Shown here one piece after another: positions 1 through 8,572 of a stretch of 64,000 bases of DNA. Source of the DNA: DASSUW01 sp963774155 (GTDB taxonomy: Bacteria > Actinomycetota > Thermoleophilia > Solirubrobacterales > Solirubrobacteraceae); the NCBI GenBank assembly GCA_963774155.1, contig CAVZDW010000005.1:124001-188000 (forward strand), written 5' to 3'. Made by a program: the position numbers and the translations under genes. The notes beneath the pieces are model-generated. The model saw only the letters and a program-made list of their open reading frames with translations. It was not told the DNA's origin and did not search any database. Within the stretch, counting starts at the first letter, position 1. Each line of letters opens with the position of its first letter.

Positions 1-182
1 CGGGCTCGAGCGGCGACCCGACGTGCTTCGAGCGGCTCGCCGCGGAGGGCTACCAGCAGCGCGTGACCTACCAGCCCGCGAGCCGCTACTGGGCGTTGCA
101 GGCGTACGAGCTGGCGGGCTTTACGGCGCTCGCGCTCGCGCTCTTCGGCTTCTGCTTCTGGTGGATCCGCCGGTTGTCCTGA
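1..182 (+). CDS. C-terminal fragment of a membrane protein
   Basis: Reading codons from base 3, an open frame runs in from outside the window and stops with TGA at 180-182. About 59 residues are visible. They end in a hydrophobic helix (LAGFTALALALFGFCFWWI, roughly the last 22 residues) followed by a short basic tail RRLS, so the C-terminus is a membrane anchor or last transmembrane segment with the tail in the cytoplasm by the positive-inside rule. The family cannot be told from this piece. It converges on the delta-60 gene with a 1-nt gap. Confidence 0.6.
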   Translation, partial: GSSGDPTCFERLAAEGYQQRVTYQPASRYWALQAYELAGFTALALALFGFCFWWIRRLS

Positions 183-183
183 C

Positions 184-1323
184 TCAGCCGAGCAGCCGCG
201 CCACCGCGAAGACGTCGTTGCCCGTCCGCTGGCCGCCGACGAGGATCCGCCCGTCGGGCTGGAGCGCGAGTGCGAAGCCGAATGCGGCGGCGCCGAAGTC
301 GACGGTGGCCTTCCCGCCGCTGCCGAACGTGGCGTCGGGCGAGCCGTTGGCGTTCAGGCGCGCGACCGCGAAGTCCCCGCCGTCCTGCTTGGAGCCCGCG
401 ACGACGATCCTGCCGTCCGGCTGCAGCGCCACGCCGGCGACCTGATCGGCCAGGGGGCCGAAGTCGACGGTCGCCGTGCCGGTGCCGTTGAACGTCGTGT
501 CCGGCGAGCCGTTCGGCCTCAGCCGCGTGACGATCATCATCTCGCTGCCGCTCGCGTTGCCGGCGACGACGATCATGCGGTCGGGCTGAACGAGAACGGC
601 ACGCGCACTGCCGCCGCCCGGCAGCGTCAGGCGGCCGTCGCCGTCGAAGTCGGGGTCGAGCGCGCCGTTCGCCCGCAGCCGCGCGACGACCGCTCCCGCG
701 AGGGTCGACCGGCCGGCCACGACGATGCGGCCGTTGGCCTGGCGCGCCATCGCGAGGCCGGAGTCGTCGCCGCCGAAGTCGACCGGCATCTTGCCGCCGG
801 TGCCGAACGTGGGGTCCAGCGCCCCGCCCGGGTTCAGCCGCGCAACCTGCATGTTCCCGCCCTCGGGCCCCGAGAGCCCGGCGAGCAGGAGCTTCTTGTC
901 CGGCAGCACGCGCACGGCCTGCGCGCGGCTGATCGCGCCCCAGCTGAAGCGCGTCTTGCCGTCGCCGGAGAACGTCGTGTCGAGCGCCCCGTTGGGGTTC
1001 AGGCGAGCGACCGCAACGTCGAGATCCGCGTCTCCGGTGAGCACGATCCTGCCGTCCGGCTGCAGCGCCGCGCCGAACACCGAAGCGTCCTCGGCACCGA
1101 AGTCGACCACCCGCTTGCCGCCCGACCCGAACGTGGTGTCGAGCGCGCCGTTGGGGCGCAGCCGGGCGACGGCGAACGAGCTCGGGAGACCGCCGCGGCC
1201 GGCGACGACGATCTTGCCGTCCGGCTGCACGAGCACGACACGAACGGCGTCGATGCCGCCGAAGTTGACGGTCTGCCTCCCGTCGCCGGCGAAGCTCGTA
1301 TCGAGGTCACCAGGGTTCGCCAT
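184..1323 (-). CDS. Delta-60 repeat beta-propeller protein
   Basis: 379 residues made almost entirely of about seven repeats of roughly 54 residues with the delta-60 pattern (ALDTTFGSGGK, then QPDGRIVVAG, then VARLNPNG), which is known as a blade motif of a predicted seven-bladed propeller. Function is unknown in the family; likely a binding or scaffold fold. I see no signal peptide, unusual since related proteins are often exported. Start chosen at ATG 1323 (MANPGDLDTSF) because TACGGT lies 6 nt upstream, matching a leaderless promoter, and because the repeat begins there; a longer start at 1365 is possible. The start overlaps the end of the deacetylase-like gene by 17 nt. Confidence 0.85.
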   Translation of the reverse strand: MANPGDLDTSFAGDGRQTVNFGGIDAVRVVLVQPDGKIVVAGRGGLPSSFAVARLRPNGALDTTFGSGGKRVVDFGAEDASVFGAALQPDGRIVLTGDADLDVAVARLNPNGALDTTFSGDGKTRFSWGAISRAQAVRVLPDKKLLLAGLSGPEGGNMQVARLNPGGALDPTFGTGGKMPVDFGGDDSGLAMARQANGRIVVAGRSTLAGAVVARLRANGALDPDFDGDGRLTLPGGGSARAVLVQPDRMIVVAGNASGSEMMIVTRLRPNGSPDTTFNGTGTATVDFGPLADQVAGVALQPDGRIVVAGSKQDGGDFAVARLNANGSPDATFGSGGKATVDFGAAAFGFALALQPDGRILVGGQRTGNDVFAVARLLG

Positions 1324-2269
1324 GCGCCGACCGTACCCCAGGTGGCCGGGCGCCCGAAAGGCCACGTTGAAGCTCTTCCTCGGTCACCTCTCGGGTGATC
1401 TCGATTCGGCCGAGCGGATTGGCCGCTCCCGGGGACGCGAAGCCGCTGCGGTCTTGGGTGAAGACGACCTCGAAGCTGTCCAGTAGCCGGGCCAGGAGCT
1501 CGCGCGGGATGTGCGGATCGTTGGTGCCGGCCTGCCCGTAGTTGCCGTAGGGGGGTGCGAACGCGAGCGGGCGATAGTCCTGAACCTGGAAGGAGAGTTG
1601 ATCCTCGCCGTACGTGATGTCTGAGAACACCCGCTCGCGCCAGCCGCCGAGCACCTCATCAGCGCCACGATAGGCATAGAACGGGCCCACGTCGTCGGGC
1701 TCTGGGCCGTACTGGATCTGCCGATGGCCGGTACCCGACTGAAGCTGCACCTCCCAGCGGCCGCTGCTCGGCAGGCGGTTGAGCTCCTGCCACGTCAGAT
1801 ACTCAGGGTCCTCTTCTTCCACGCGTCCGACATCGACGAACAGCACGGCGTTCATGCCCAGCTCCCGCAGGATGCCGTCACTGCCGGTCCAGGAGTCCAG
1901 GCGCGCGCCGTCGAAGGTCAGCAGCAAGGGGTGGGGTGGAAGGCTCACCGGCTTTCGTTTGATGAACCGGACGAAGTCGGCGAGCGTGATGGTTTCGTAG
2001 CCCGCGTGGTCCAGCAGGGCCATGTGCTTCGCGAAGACCGCAGGGTCGATCGGGCCGTGGTAGAGGAGCACCGGGACCGACGAGCGATCGGTCGGCTGGG
2101 GCGCCCAGGTCTCCCGCTCCTCGGCAGTCAGGGTCACGCGAGGCGCTGGCGCGGGGCTCCGTGCGGCGGGCTCGTCCTTTCGTTCGTCCGTGGACTGCCC
2201 GCACGCGGCTGGCATCAGCCCGAAGCAGGCGACAGCGACGAGACACCCACGGCGCACCAACGCGCCCAT
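1307..2269 (-). CDS. Degenerate polysaccharide deacetylase-like lipoprotein
   Basis: 320 residues. N-terminal signal peptide ends in a lipobox-like PAAC with Cys 23, so probably a membrane-anchored lipoprotein. Residues 65-285 resemble the NodB-type fold of PgaB/IcaB-like deacetylases (PVLLYHGP, LLLTFDGA, GPFYAYRG, FAPPYGNYGQ). Those enzymes use a TFDDG Asp pair and a second motif with two His as metal ligands. Here the first motif reads TFDGAR with a single Asp 120, and the second reads QLQSGTGH with only His 182. The metal site is therefore incomplete and the protein may bind rather than deacetylate polysaccharide. Start ATG 2269 is supported by a TAGGCT box 6 nt upstream. The gene overlaps the following delta-60 start, so the two may be co-transcribed. 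Confidence 0.7.
   Translation of the reverse strand: MGALVRRGCLVAVACFGLMPAACGQSTDERKDEPAARSPAPAPRVTLTAEERETWAPQPTDRSSVPVLLYHGPIDPAVFAKHMALLDHAGYETITLADFVRFIKRKPVSLPPHPLLLTFDGARLDSWTGSDGILRELGMNAVLFVDVGRVEEEDPEYLTWQELNRLPSSGRWEVQLQSGTGHRQIQYGPEPDDVGPFYAYRGADEVLGGWRERVFSDITYGEDQLSFQVQDYRPLAFAPPYGNYGQAGTNDPHIPRELLARLLDSFEVVFTQDRSGFASPGAANPLGRIEITREVTEEELQRGLSGARPPGVRSAHGEPW
1330..1335 (-). promoter_or_regulatory. Leaderless -10 box (TACGGT) for the delta-60 gene
   Basis: TACGGT on the minus strand ends 6 nt before ATG 1323 and fits the actinobacterial TANNNT -10. No ribosome binding site is seen at that start. It lies inside the 3' end of the upstream gene. Confidence 0.4.
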
Positions 2270-2275
2270 CAGCGG

Positions 2276-2281
2276 AGCCTA
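2276..2281 (-). promoter_or_regulatory. Leaderless -10 box (TAGGCT) for the deacetylase-like gene
   Basis: TAGGCT on the minus strand ends 6 nt before ATG 2269; no Shine-Dalgarno sequence is present. Same geometry as other starts in this window. Confidence 0.45.
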
Positions 2282-2339
2282 CCGCCGCCTAGATGCGTTC
2301 ACGAGCTCGCACACGCGGGACCGTGTGGCAACGTTTGCG

Positions 2340-2703
2340 ATGGTGATCGACGTCGAACGCGTCGACTTCGTCTCGGTTCCGACCCGCGACCTGACCCGAG
2401 CCCGGCAGTTCTATGCCGAGGTGCTCGGTCTGCCGTCGAGCGCCCTCAACCCCGACGAGTTCGAGGCGCCGAACGTCACCTTCGCTCTCTGGCAGCCCGA
2501 GGCCAGGGCGTGCCGTTCGCACCCAACACGGCGGGGATTGCGCTCCGCGTCGCCGACGTCGAGGCGGCCAGGGACCGCTTGAGTGCGCGCGGCGTCGAGT
2601 TCCTCGGCGAGACGGTTGATACGGGCGTCTGCCTCATGGGCTTCTTCTACGACCCGGACGGCAACGTCCTGATCCTGCACCGGCGCTACGCACGCGGCTC
2701 TAG
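2340..2703 (+). pseudogene. Frameshifted VOC (glyoxalase/bleomycin-resistance) family protein
   Basis: The frame starting at ATG 2340 encodes MVIDVERVDFVSVPTRDL and runs to about base 2502. The rest of the fold (VPFAPNTAGIALRVADVE, then FFYDPDGNVLILHRRYA) continues in another frame. Restoring one G near 2501 gives a continuous beta-alpha-beta-beta-beta VOC domain of about 120 residues. The second frame has no stop near the expected end and runs on to 2818, so a further indel near 2695 is possible. Members of this superfamily bind a metal between paired modules and act in detoxification or dioxygenase chemistry; the substrate cannot be told. Either a sequencing error or a young pseudogene. Confidence 0.65.
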
Positions 2704-2706
2704 CGT
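2701..2706 (+). promoter_or_regulatory. Leaderless -10 box (TAGCGT) for the membrane-methyltransferase gene
   Basis: TAGCGT ends 9 nt before GTG 2716 and fits TANNNT. There is no convincing ribosome binding site. Confidence 0.35.
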
Positions 2707-2715
2707 TCGCGGTGG

Positions 2716-3994
2716 GTGGAGCTTCTCTCAGCCGAGCACGTTGGTGCGGTGGCCGTCATGGTCGTGGCCGCCGTGGCGGCGGTCCGGTGGCCGGTGCCGC
2801 GGCTCCTCGCGGTGGTGATCGGTGGGACGTACGTGGTGGAGCATGCGTCGTTCGTGGTGCGCGGGACGTGGTCGGCGAGCTTCAATCTGCCGCTGCACCT
2901 GAGCGACGTGGTGACGATCGTCGCGGTGGTCGCGTTGTGGACGCGAAAGCCGCTGCTCGTGGAGCTGACGTGGTTCTGGGGGTTGACCGCGTCGCTTCAG
3001 GCGGTGGTGACGCCGGACCTGGGCAGTGCGGAGTTCCCCGAGCTTCTGTGGTGGACGTTCTTCGTCACGCACTGCGGAGCGGTGGTCGCGGCCGTGATGC
3101 TCGTGCTCGGGCTCAGGCTGTTCCCGAGAGCCGGGGCGGTCAAGCGCGTGTTCGTCGCGACGCTGGGCGTGGCGGTGGCGGCCGGGATCGCGAACGTCGT
3201 GACCGGCGGGAACTACATGTGGCTTCGGGAGAAGCCGCAGGCCGGCTCGCTGCTGGACGTGATGGGCCCGTGGCCGTGGTACATCGTGAGCGCCGCCGCG
3301 CTCGCGCTGGTCCTCTTTACGCTGCTCGACATGCCGTTCCGGCCGCACATGTCGCCCGAGCGCGTCGAGAAGCTCCGGGCGTGGCAGGACGGTGTCCGGA
3401 GCAGGGAGCGCGTGGCGGAGCGGGTCGAGTACCTCGGGCTCGTGCTCGACATCCCGGCGACCGTTCAGCCGATCTATCCCGTCTCGCACCTGCTCGGGGA
3501 GAGCGTGCTGAGCGAGGTGCGCGAGACCGACCGGGTGCTCGACATGGGCACCGGCAGCGGCGTCAACGCGATCCTGGCGGCGGCGACGGCCCGTGAGGTC
3601 GTGGCCGTGGACGTGAACCCCGATGCGGTGGACGCGGCGAAGGCGAACGCCGCGCTCAACGGCGTAGCCGTCGACGTCCGGGAGAGCGACGTGTTCGCCA
3701 ACGTCGACGGGACCTTCGACCTGATCGTCTTCGACCCGCCGTTCCGCTGGTTCGCGCCGCGCGACATGGCGGAGCGTGCGACGACGGATGAGGACTACCG
3801 GTCGCTGACGACGTTCTTCGAGGAGGTCGGCGCGTCACCTGCGCCCGCAGGGGCGGCTGCTCGTCTTCTTCGGCAGCTCGGGCGACATCGACTACCTCCG
3901 CCACCTCGTCGACGCACACGGCTTCGCGTGCGAGACGCTCCGCGAGGTGCGTGGCGAGGCGGACTACTGGACCTTCAGGCTCACGCGCGCGTAG
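2716..3994 (+). pseudogene. Membrane protein (TIGR02206/YwaF-like) fused to a methyltransferase, frameshifted
   Basis: GTG start. Residues 1-213 form about six transmembrane helices resembling the TIGR02206/YwaF family of unknown function. Residues from about 213 to the end are a class I SAM-dependent methyltransferase of the HemK/RsmC type: motif I VLDMGTGSG near residue 274, acidic AVDVNPDA, and catalytic-type IVFDPPF near 338. After about base 3832 the frame breaks; the sense continues in another frame (LRPQGRLLVFFGSSGDIDY) to TAG 3992-3994. The methyltransferase could be a separate gene from ATG 3349, since single-domain relatives would start there; the join may be real or the result of a lost stop. 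The 3' end overlaps the convergent gene by 14 nt. Confidence 0.65.
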
Positions 3995-4631
3995 GCAGCT
4001 CGAGGACGGCCAGGCCCTCGAAGACGTGGACCTCGGCTCCCGCTCGGCGGGCGAGCCCGCGGGCGAGGTCGACCTCGAAGCCGTCGAGCGGTCCCTCGCC
4101 CCGGACCTCCACCCGGCCGGTGGTGACCGCGACCGTGACGCTCGTCGACTTGGCGACCGCGCGCCACACCAGGGCGCGCAGCGGGCCGTCGATGCCGGCC
4201 ACCATCGCGTCCTCCTCGACCGCCACGACGACCGGGACGCCGGTGGAGCGGGTCGCGGCGCCGATCTCGCGAGCGCTGGCCGCAACAGAGCGCGGTGGGC
4301 CGAGCGGGCCGCCGGTCAGCACGTCGAGCGCGACGGCGAGCTCGTGGTCGCCGACGACGTTGCGCAGCCGTGACGCAGCGCCGTGGAGGACCGCCGCGTC
4401 CGCCGCCTCGGCGCGCCGGCGGGCGCGGTGGCGGGCGATCCGGCCGCGGAGCCAGAGCGCCGCCACCACGATCGCGGTGCCGATGGCGAACGTCGCCAGC
4501 GCCGGGCGCAGCGGCCCGCCGCCGGCGTACAGCAGCAGGCCGAGCGCGACGATCACCGCGGCCGCCGGGAAGGCGTCCGGCACGTCCAGGGCCTTGAGGC
4601 GGACGGGGCGGCGCTTGGCGCTGGCGAGCAT
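3981..4631 (-). CDS. Two-helix membrane protein, unknown function
   Basis: 216 residues. Two transmembrane helices near residues 20-60, then a basic stretch (RGRIARHRARRRAEAADAA) and a soluble alpha/beta C-terminus. The last 45 residues vaguely resemble the end of a histidine-kinase ATPase domain, but no H-box, N-box or G-box can be identified, so I do not call it a kinase. Start ATG 4631 is chosen over a longer frame to 4712 because TACGCT sits 6 nt upstream; GGGG in the same gap could also act as a weak ribosome binding site. It lies downstream of and in the same direction as the MMPL gene. Confidence 0.65.
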   Translation of the reverse strand: MLASAKRRPVRLKALDVPDAFPAAAVIVALGLLLYAGGGPLRPALATFAIGTAIVVAALWLRGRIARHRARRRAEAADAAVLHGAASRLRNVVGDHELAVALDVLTGGPLGPPRSVAASAREIGAATRSTGVPVVVAVEEDAMVAGIDGPLRALVWRAVAKSTSVTVAVTTGRVEVRGEGPLDGFEVDLARGLARRAGAEVHVFEGLAVLELPTRA

Positions 4632-4637
4632 CACCCC

Positions 4638-4643
4638 AGCGTA
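4638..4643 (-). promoter_or_regulatory. Leaderless -10 box (TACGCT)
   Basis: TACGCT on the minus strand ends 6 nt before ATG 4631, so the two-helix membrane protein may have its own promoter next to the MMPL stop codon. Confidence 0.35.
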
Positions 4644-4648
4644 AACCG

Positions 4649-6736
4649 CTACGGCCGCGCGGGCTCCAATTCGGCGCTTGGGATCAGGCGGTCCATCCAG
4701 CGCGGCAGCCACCAGCTGCGGTCGCCGAGGATCTGCATGATGGCCGGGACGAGGACCATCCGCACGATCGTCGCGTCGACGGCGATCGCGCTCGCCATCC
4801 CGACGCCGATCAGCACCAGGAACACCTGGTCGCTCAGCGCGAACGCCCCGAAGACGGCGACCATGATCGCCGCCGCCGCGGTGATCACGCGCGCGGTCCG
4901 GCTCACGCCCTCGGTGACCGCCCCGGCGGTGTCGCGACCGCCGTCGAACGCCTCCCGCACGCGCGAGAGCAGGAAGACCTCGTAGTCCATGGACAGCCCG
5001 AAGAGGATCGCGAACATCATGATCGGGATGAACGGCGGCACCGGCGTCGCGGTGTCGATCCCGACGAGCTGCCCGGCCCAGCCGCCCTCGGCGACGAGCG
5101 CCACGATCCCGTACGCCGTGGCCACCGAGAGCAGGTTCATCACGCCCGCCTTCAGCGCCACGGCCAGCGAGCGGAAGGCGACGAGCAGGAGCACCAGCGA
5201 GAGCCCGACGACGACGCCGATGAACAGCGGCAGGCGCGCCGCGCTCGCCTCGCTCTGATCGATGCCCTGGGCGGTGGAGCCGCCGACGCTGACCGTGTCG
5301 GGCAGCTCGTCACGCAGCCGCTCGACGAGCCGCTCGGTGGCGGGATCCTGTGGCGACGTGGTCGGAGTCACGGTGAGCACGGCCGCGTCGCCGGCCGCGT
5401 TGAACGCCGGCGGGCTGACCGCGGCGACTCCCGGGATGCCCGCGAGCTCGGCGGGGAGCGCCTCGACATCGTCGCGCGACGACACGTCGGCCGCGAGCAC
5501 GAGCGGCCCGGGAGCGCCCGGCCCGAAGCCGCGCGCGATCAGGTCGTAGGCCGCCCGCGTGGTCGTGCCGGCCGGGTCGTTGCCCTGATCGGGGAAGGCG
5601 ATCCGCAGGCCGGTCACGGGCGAGGCGAGCGCGACCAGCACCGCCACGCCGGCCGCCAGCGCCACCCACGGACGCCGCTGCACGGCCCGGCTCCAGCGCG
5701 CGGCCGGGGCGGAGGCCGGGTCGGCCGCCGCGCGCCCGGTGAGCGGCAGCCGCAGCCGGTTCACGCGCTCGCGGGCGACGCCGAGCAGCGCCGGCAGCAG
5801 CGTCACGGCCGCGGCGAGGACGACGAGGACGGCGAGGATGGCCGACAGCGCGACGCCGTAGAGGTAGGGGAGGCCGACGACGAACAGGCCGAGCAGCGAG
5901 ATGACCACGGTGAAGCCGGCGATGACCACGCTGCGGCCCGCGGTCGAGAGCGCCTCCACGGTGGCCGCGTGGGCGTCGAGGCCGCGCGCCAGCCCGGCCC
6001 GGAAGCGGGTGAGGATGAGCAGCGCGTAGTCGATCCCCACCCCGATGCCGATCATCGCCGCCACCGAGGACGCCCAGTCCGGCGTGTCGACCACCGCGGC
6101 CAGCCCGCCGATCAGCGCGGAGGAGATCCCGAGGCCGAACAGCGCGACCGCGAGCGGGAGGCCGGAGGCGATCACGCTGCCGAACGTGAAGAGGAGGACC
6201 AGCGCGGCGATCGCGAAGCCGACGGTCTCGGACGAGATCTCCCCGCGCTGCGCGTTGCCGATCGCCAGGCCGCCGAGCTCGAGCCGCGTGCCGTCGCCGC
6301 TGCGCTCCTCCGCCAGCTCGATCAGCCGCTCGCCGGTCGCCAGCGGCACCGCGCCCGGCGTGAGGGTGAGCGGCAGCCGCGCGACCGCGATCGTCCCGTC
6401 GCGCGAGACCTCGGCGCTCGAAGCCGGGACCGGATCGCCCACGCCTTCCAGGGCCGCAGCGTCGCGGATGAACGCGTCGATCCGGTCGCGGACGGCCGGG
6501 GCACGCGCGTCGTCCGCCTGCCACACGACGTCGACCGAGTTCGCCGACCGCTCGGGGAAGCGCTCGTCGAGCAGGTCGACGGCCGCCTTGGACTCCGAGC
6601 CCGGCGTGGAGTAGTCCGCCGACCACTCGCCTCGCAGCGACCCTCCGCCCGCGGTGATGGCTACCAGCGCGGCCACCCACGCGGCGATGACGAGACGACG
6701 GCGGCGGAACGTGAAGTCGGCGATCCGGGCGAGCAC
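4649..6736 (-). CDS. MMPL/RND-family membrane exporter
   Basis: About 695 residues in the inner membrane. Topology is typical of MMPL proteins: helix 1 (LVIAAWVAALVAITAGGG), a large outside loop, five helices around residues 170-340, a second outside loop, and five more helices to the end, with the conserved GIGVGIDYALLILTRFR and FGLSMDYEVFLLSRVRE motifs carrying the Asp-Tyr pairs used in proton coupling. The family exports lipids, drugs or siderophores; the substrate here is unknown. I place the start at GTG 6736 because a perfect AGGAGG lies 8 nt upstream; a longer frame starts at ATG 6823 but would run across the operator. Divergent from a MarR gene, its likely repressor. Confidence 0.9.
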   Translation of the reverse strand: MLARIADFTFRRRRLVIAAWVAALVAITAGGGSLRGEWSADYSTPGSESKAAVDLLDERFPERSANSVDVVWQADDARAPAVRDRIDAFIRDAAALEGVGDPVPASSAEVSRDGTIAVARLPLTLTPGAVPLATGERLIELAEERSGDGTRLELGGLAIGNAQRGEISSETVGFAIAALVLLFTFGSVIASGLPLAVALFGLGISSALIGGLAAVVDTPDWASSVAAMIGIGVGIDYALLILTRFRAGLARGLDAHAATVEALSTAGRSVVIAGFTVVISLLGLFVVGLPYLYGVALSAILAVLVVLAAAVTLLPALLGVARERVNRLRLPLTGRAAADPASAPAARWSRAVQRRPWVALAAGVAVLVALASPVTGLRIAFPDQGNDPAGTTTRAAYDLIARGFGPGAPGPLVLAADVSSRDDVEALPAELAGIPGVAAVSPPAFNAAGDAAVLTVTPTTSPQDPATERLVERLRDELPDTVSVGGSTAQGIDQSEASAARLPLFIGVVVGLSLVLLLVAFRSLAVALKAGVMNLLSVATAYGIVALVAEGGWAGQLVGIDTATPVPPFIPIMMFAILFGLSMDYEVFLLSRVREAFDGGRDTAGAVTEGVSRTARVITAAAAIMVAVFGAFALSDQVFLVLIGVGMASAIAVDATIVRMVLVPAIMQILGDRSWWLPRWMDRLIPSAELEPARP

Positions 6737-6809
6737 TGGGGAGGCCTCCTGGGTTGCTTCGGCAAGAGTTGAGAGAGCAACGGTTGCCGATGGAACCCTT
6801 GCATGGCAT

Positions 6810-6825
6810 GGTTGATTCGTCAACC
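6810..6825. promoter_or_regulatory. Palindromic MarR-type operator between mmpL-like and marR-like genes
   Basis: GGTTGATTCGTCAACC is a perfect inverted repeat (6-bp arms, 4-bp centre) with the GTTGA-N4-TCAAC layout known for MarR-family operators. It overlaps a plus-strand -35 (TTGATT, 6812-6817) for the MarR gene and a TTGACG on the minus strand (6823-6818) in position for a -35 of the exporter gene. A second shorter palindrome, GCAACGGTTGC, lies at 6777-6787. Repressor binding would block both directions. Confidence 0.65.
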
Positions 6826-6833
6826 CTGACCTC

Positions 6834-6839
6834 TACACT
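6834..6839 (+). promoter_or_regulatory. -10 box (TACACT) for the MarR gene
   Basis: TACACT sits 16 nt after TTGATT and 11 nt before ATG 6851. No ribosome binding site precedes the ATG, so the message is probably leaderless or nearly so. Confidence 0.4.
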
Positions 6840-6850
6840 CGCCTCCTCGC

Positions 6851-7327
6851 ATGGGTGGACTGCTCGAGAACCCCGCCTGGCTCGCCTGGTACAAGCAGGC
6901 GAAGATGAACGCGCGCCTGATGGAGGCGCTCGCCGACGACATGGAGCGCGAGACCGGCCTGCCCGCCGCCTGGTTCGACGTGCTCGCCAACCTCAAGCTC
7001 AAGGGCCCGACGCGCATGAACGAGCTCGCCGACGAGCTGGTCGTCTCGCGCGGCGGGGCGACGCGCCTGGTCGCCCGCATGGAGGACGCGGGCCTCGTGA
7101 CGCGCGAGATCCCCCCGCACGACCGCCGCGCGACGTTCGCCGTGATCACGGACGCGGGGATCGCCGCGTTCGAGCGCGCGAAGCCGGTCCATCTGCAGCT
7201 GGTCGAGGATGCCTTCGGCCGCTACCTCGAGGCCGACGAGGCCGAGATCATCATGCGGCTCGCCGTGCGCATCTGCGACGCCCACGGCTGGACGGTCATG
7301 ACGGACGCACCACCTCATTCGGGCTGA
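6851..7327 (+). CDS. MarR-family transcriptional regulator
   Basis: 158 residues. Winged helix-turn-helix: residues 50-100 carry KGPTRMNELADELVVSRGG (recognition region) and the wing DRRATFAVITDAG, flanked by the N- and C-terminal helices that form the dimer. Family members are ligand-released repressors of adjacent transporter genes. The gene diverges from the MMPL exporter over a perfect palindrome, so control of both genes is likely; the inducing ligand is unknown. Confidence 0.9.
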   Translation: MGGLLENPAWLAWYKQAKMNARLMEALADDMERETGLPAAWFDVLANLKLKGPTRMNELADELVVSRGGATRLVARMEDAGLVTREIPPHDRRATFAVITDAGIAAFERAKPVHLQLVEDAFGRYLEADEAEIIMRLAVRICDAHGWTVMTDAPPHSG

Positions 7328-7395
7328 CTGGACAGGCGCTTCGGTCCGCGCTTAGGATCGACAGTGCTCAGCAACCCTCGATCAATGGGGAGCGG

Positions 7396-8572
7396 TTGCG
7401 ATCAAGACGGCTCCATGTGTGGCATGTCGTCCTGACCTCCGTCGGGCTCGCGGTGCTGTCCGCACCCGTCGCCCTCGGGCAGGTGGCGGAAGAGCCGGTG
7501 CCGTCGCCCGAGCCCGTCGTGGTCGCGCCGCCTGTGGTGACGCCCGAGCCCGCGCCCGTCGAGCCGGCGCCCGCACCGGTCGAGCCCGCGCCGGCGGACG
7601 AGCCGGAGCCGGCACCGGCACCCGCGCCGGCCGAGGCGGCACCCGCGCCGGTGCAGGCCGCGAGTCCGCCGCCGGTGGCGCGAGCCGCTCAGCCGCCGCC
7701 GCCCGAGCCCACGCCTCCACCCGACGAACCGACGACGTCGGAGCCGGAGACGCCGGCGGCTCCCGTGCCGCCCGCCTCGGACCCGAGCTGCGTCTTCCCG
7801 CAGCCGTACGCGCCTGACACCGAGCCGTGCCAGGCGCTCGCCACGCAGTGCAACGTGCTCGGCACGCCGGGCAACGACATGCTCGTGGGCGACGCTACCG
7901 CCGAGCTCATCTGCGGCCTCGGCGGCGACGACACGCTCGACGGCGGCGGTGGCGACGACGTCCTCCTGGGCGGTGACGGCGACGACCGGCTGACCGGCGG
8001 CGACGGCGCCGACTGCCTGCTCGGGCAGGCGGGCGAGGACGAGTTCGTCGAGCCCGGCGACGACATCGTCATCGAGGACTACGAGATCGGCAACGTCATC
8101 GAGGGTGAGGTCGGGGTGTACACCGTCGGGCTCGACGAGGAGGGGCACTGCGTTCCCGGCAAGATCGCGGCCCCGGAAGCCGGTGGCGGTGGCAGCGGCG
8201 GGAGCCTGGCGGCGTCGCTCGACACCGCCGACGTCGTCTACGGGCTGGCGCAGGTGCTCGGCGAGGTCGAGGCAGAAGGCGGCGGCACGGTCGAGTTCCC
8301 GGACACGGCACGGGCCGGCGAGGGCGTCGTCCGCATCCTGCTCACCTGCGAAGCCACGGTGACGGGCACGCTGGAGCTCTTCCAGCGGCGCGATGACCAG
8401 GAGGTGCCCGTCGGCGAGGAGGCAGTTCACGTGCGAGCCGCCCTCCGAGGTGGTCCGCGTCGAGCTCTCGGACGATGCCCGCGACCGGCTCGAGCAGGCT
8501 GGGCGCCTCAAGGTGTTCGTCCGCGTCGGCGAGCAGGAGGAGCGTCTGACGATCCGACCCGACGAGCCGTGA
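7396..8572 (+). pseudogene. Secreted RTX-type calcium-binding protein, one frameshift
   Basis: Signal peptide (basic RSRRLH, hydrophobic VVLTSVGLAVL, cleavage after ALG), then about 110 residues of Pro/Ala/Glu-rich linker, then RTX nonapeptides (GLGGDDTLDGGGGDDVLL and two more) that bind calcium, then a C-terminal beta domain. Start taken as TTG 7396 with GGGGAG just upstream; GTG 7420 is an alternative. Near base 8425 the frame shifts; the correct end (EPPSEVVRVELSDDARDRL) reads in another frame to TGA 8570-8572. That TGA overlaps the next GTG start, which supports the shifted frame as real coding sense. Likely cell-surface or secreted adhesin/matrix protein. Confidence 0.7.

Noticed and set aside
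3981..4631. Histidine kinase call for the two-helix membrane protein
   Set aside because: The tail is only loosely like a HATPase domain; H-, N- and G-boxes are missing.
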